7,648 nt of DNA from Bacteroidota bacterium. Lineage in GTDB: Bacteria > Bacteroidota > Bacteroidia > Chitinophagales > Chitinophagaceae. Under the pieces are notes generated by a model. That model saw only the letters and a program-made list of their open reading frames with translations, had not been told where the DNA came from and searched no databases. This document shows, piece by piece, positions 7,039-7,648 of the stretch. The translations under genes and the position numbers were made by a program. Position 1 is the stretch's first letter. Every line of letters starts with the position of its first letter. The stretch lies in the NCBI GenBank assembly GCA_018267795.1, contig JAFDXS010000101.1, positions 1 to 7,648 on the forward strand, read 5' to 3'.

Positions 7039-7416
7039 TTACTTTTTGAACTTAACCGGAACTTTCATCCATACTTTCACGGGTGTGTTGCCTTGCATAC
7101 CTGGTTGCCAGTTGGGCATGGCCCTTATTACCCGCAGTGCTTCAGCATCATATTCTTTGCCCATTGTTTTCGTTATCTCAGCATCGCTTATGCTGCCATC
7201 CGGGTTTACTATAAATTTTACCCAGGTGGCGCCTTCTTTTCTGCCGCCTTCGGGGTAGCGCACATTTTGCTGTACGTACTTTTCCAGGGTGTCGCCCGGG
7301 AATACCGGCATCTTTTCTACAAAGGAGTAAACCTTAACGTTCTCAACCGATACCCGTGACTGGGCGAGGCCCTTAATTCCGAATGCCAAAAAACCAAGCA
7401 ATAAAAAATAACGCAT
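7039..7416 (-). CDS. Secreted stand-alone TonB C-terminal domain protein
   Basis: This 125-residue protein has a cleavable-looking signal peptide (MRYFLLLGFLAFGIKGLAQ, probable cut after residue 19). The rest is essentially one TonB C-terminal domain. The Bacteroidota hallmarks are present in order: PVFPGDTLEKYVQQNVRYPE (about 37-56), WVKFIVNPDGSISDAEITK (about 65-83), YDAEALRVIRAMPNWQPG (about 89-106), and the final strands NTPVKVWMKVPVKFKK. Classical TonB is anchored in the inner membrane and has a proline-rich periplasmic spacer before this domain. Both the spacer and a long anchor are missing here, and the Q-S cleavage context suggests release to the periplasm. It therefore probably does not transmit energy from ExbB/ExbD like canonical TonB, and no exbB, exbD or TonB-dependent receptor gene is in the window. 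A peptidoglycan- or receptor-binding accessory role is possible but unproven. It starts 30 bases after the mutase stop and may be read through from it. Confidence 0.88.
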   Translation of the reverse strand: MRYFLLLGFLAFGIKGLAQSRVSVENVKVYSFVEKMPVFPGDTLEKYVQQNVRYPEGGRKEGATWVKFIVNPDGSISDAEITKTMGKEYDAEALRVIRAMPNWQPGMQGNTPVKVWMKVPVKFKK

Positions 7417-7446
7417 TAAACAGATTTATAAGTTTAAATTTTCAGC

Positions 7447-7648
7447 TTACATACTTCTCCTGTACTGTCCGCCTACTTCAAACAAGGCTTTGGTTATTTG
7501 CCCCAGCGAACAATATTTCACAGTTTCCATCAGTTCTGCAAACACGTTACCGTTGTGTATGCATACCTGCTGCAGGTGCTTCAGCATTTCCTGGCCTTTC
7601 TCGCCGCTGCGTTTTGCAAGGTTTTCTACGGTATGTATCTGGAATTCC
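7447..7648 (-). CDS. C-terminal end of a B12-dependent acyl-CoA mutase, probably fused isobutyryl-CoA mutase (IcmF) type
   Basis: The minus-strand frame enters from the window edge and gives 66 residues (7647-7450) before TAA at 7449-7447. The 5' end, with the start and all catalytic and cofactor-binding parts, is outside the window. The visible tail contains TVENLAKRSGEKGQEMLKHL, then HNGNVFAELMETVKYCSLGQ and ITKALFEVGGQYRRSM. I recall this ending, especially SLGQIT.ALFEVGGQYRR.M, from the methylmalonyl-CoA mutase family proteins in which a B12 domain, a G-protein domain and the substrate-binding barrel are fused (IcmF). Those enzymes interconvert isobutyryl-CoA and n-butyryl-CoA or related acyl-CoAs in the cytoplasm. 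Classical MutB proteins instead end in the B12 domain. The family call rests on this tail alone. The exact substrate cannot be judged. Confidence 0.75.
   Translation of the reverse strand, partial: EFQIHTVENLAKRSGEKGQEMLKHLQQVCIHNGNVFAELMETVKYCSLGQITKALFEVGGQYRRSM

Noticed and set aside
7417..7446. Possible promoter -7 element TAAATCTG before the TonB-domain gene.
   Set aside because: It matches five of six fixed positions, but there is no TTG at the -33 distance and the implied transcript would begin almost at the start codon.

Overview
The window comes from a Bacteroidota genome, most plausibly from the Chitinophagaceae or a related group. This is inferred from the protein families present: a lipid-anchored Omp85 of the TamL type, a giant TamB partner, a Bacteroidota-style TonB C-terminal domain, and moderate G+C with mostly weak Shine-Dalgarno sequences. 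No rRNA, tRNA, CRISPR array, insertion sequence or phage gene was seen. All five genes lie on the minus strand, so the locus is transcribed from high to low coordinates.

In transcription order the layout is as follows. (1) 7648-7447 is the last 66 codons of a B12-dependent acyl-CoA mutase, probably the fused isobutyryl-CoA mutase type. (2) 7416-7039 is a 125-residue secreted protein made almost entirely of a TonB C-terminal domain. (3) 6979-6545 is a 144-residue unknown lipoprotein. (4) 6446-1395 is tamB, 1683 residues. (5) 1382 to beyond position 1 is tamL, with its signal peptide, POTRA region and first barrel strands in the window and the rest cut off. The region is dense. The gaps are 30, 59, 98 and 12 bases, and no stretch over 100 bases lacks a gene.

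tamB and tamL are separated by 12 bases and almost certainly form one transcription unit. By family knowledge TamB spans the periplasm from an inner-membrane anchor and works with the outer-membrane TamL barrel in envelope assembly. The TonB-domain protein and the small lipoprotein are also envelope proteins, but nothing in the sequence ties them functionally to TAM. The mutase is metabolic and probably just a neighbour.

The most interesting non-coding signal is the 98-base gap before tamB. It holds an intrinsic-terminator-like hairpin ending 16 bases before the tamB start codon. The 3' arm of that hairpin can alternatively pair with a third segment touching the start codon, an arrangement that resembles an attenuator. 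I found no convincing new multi-gene system. The rest is an ordinary but well-formed TAM locus.
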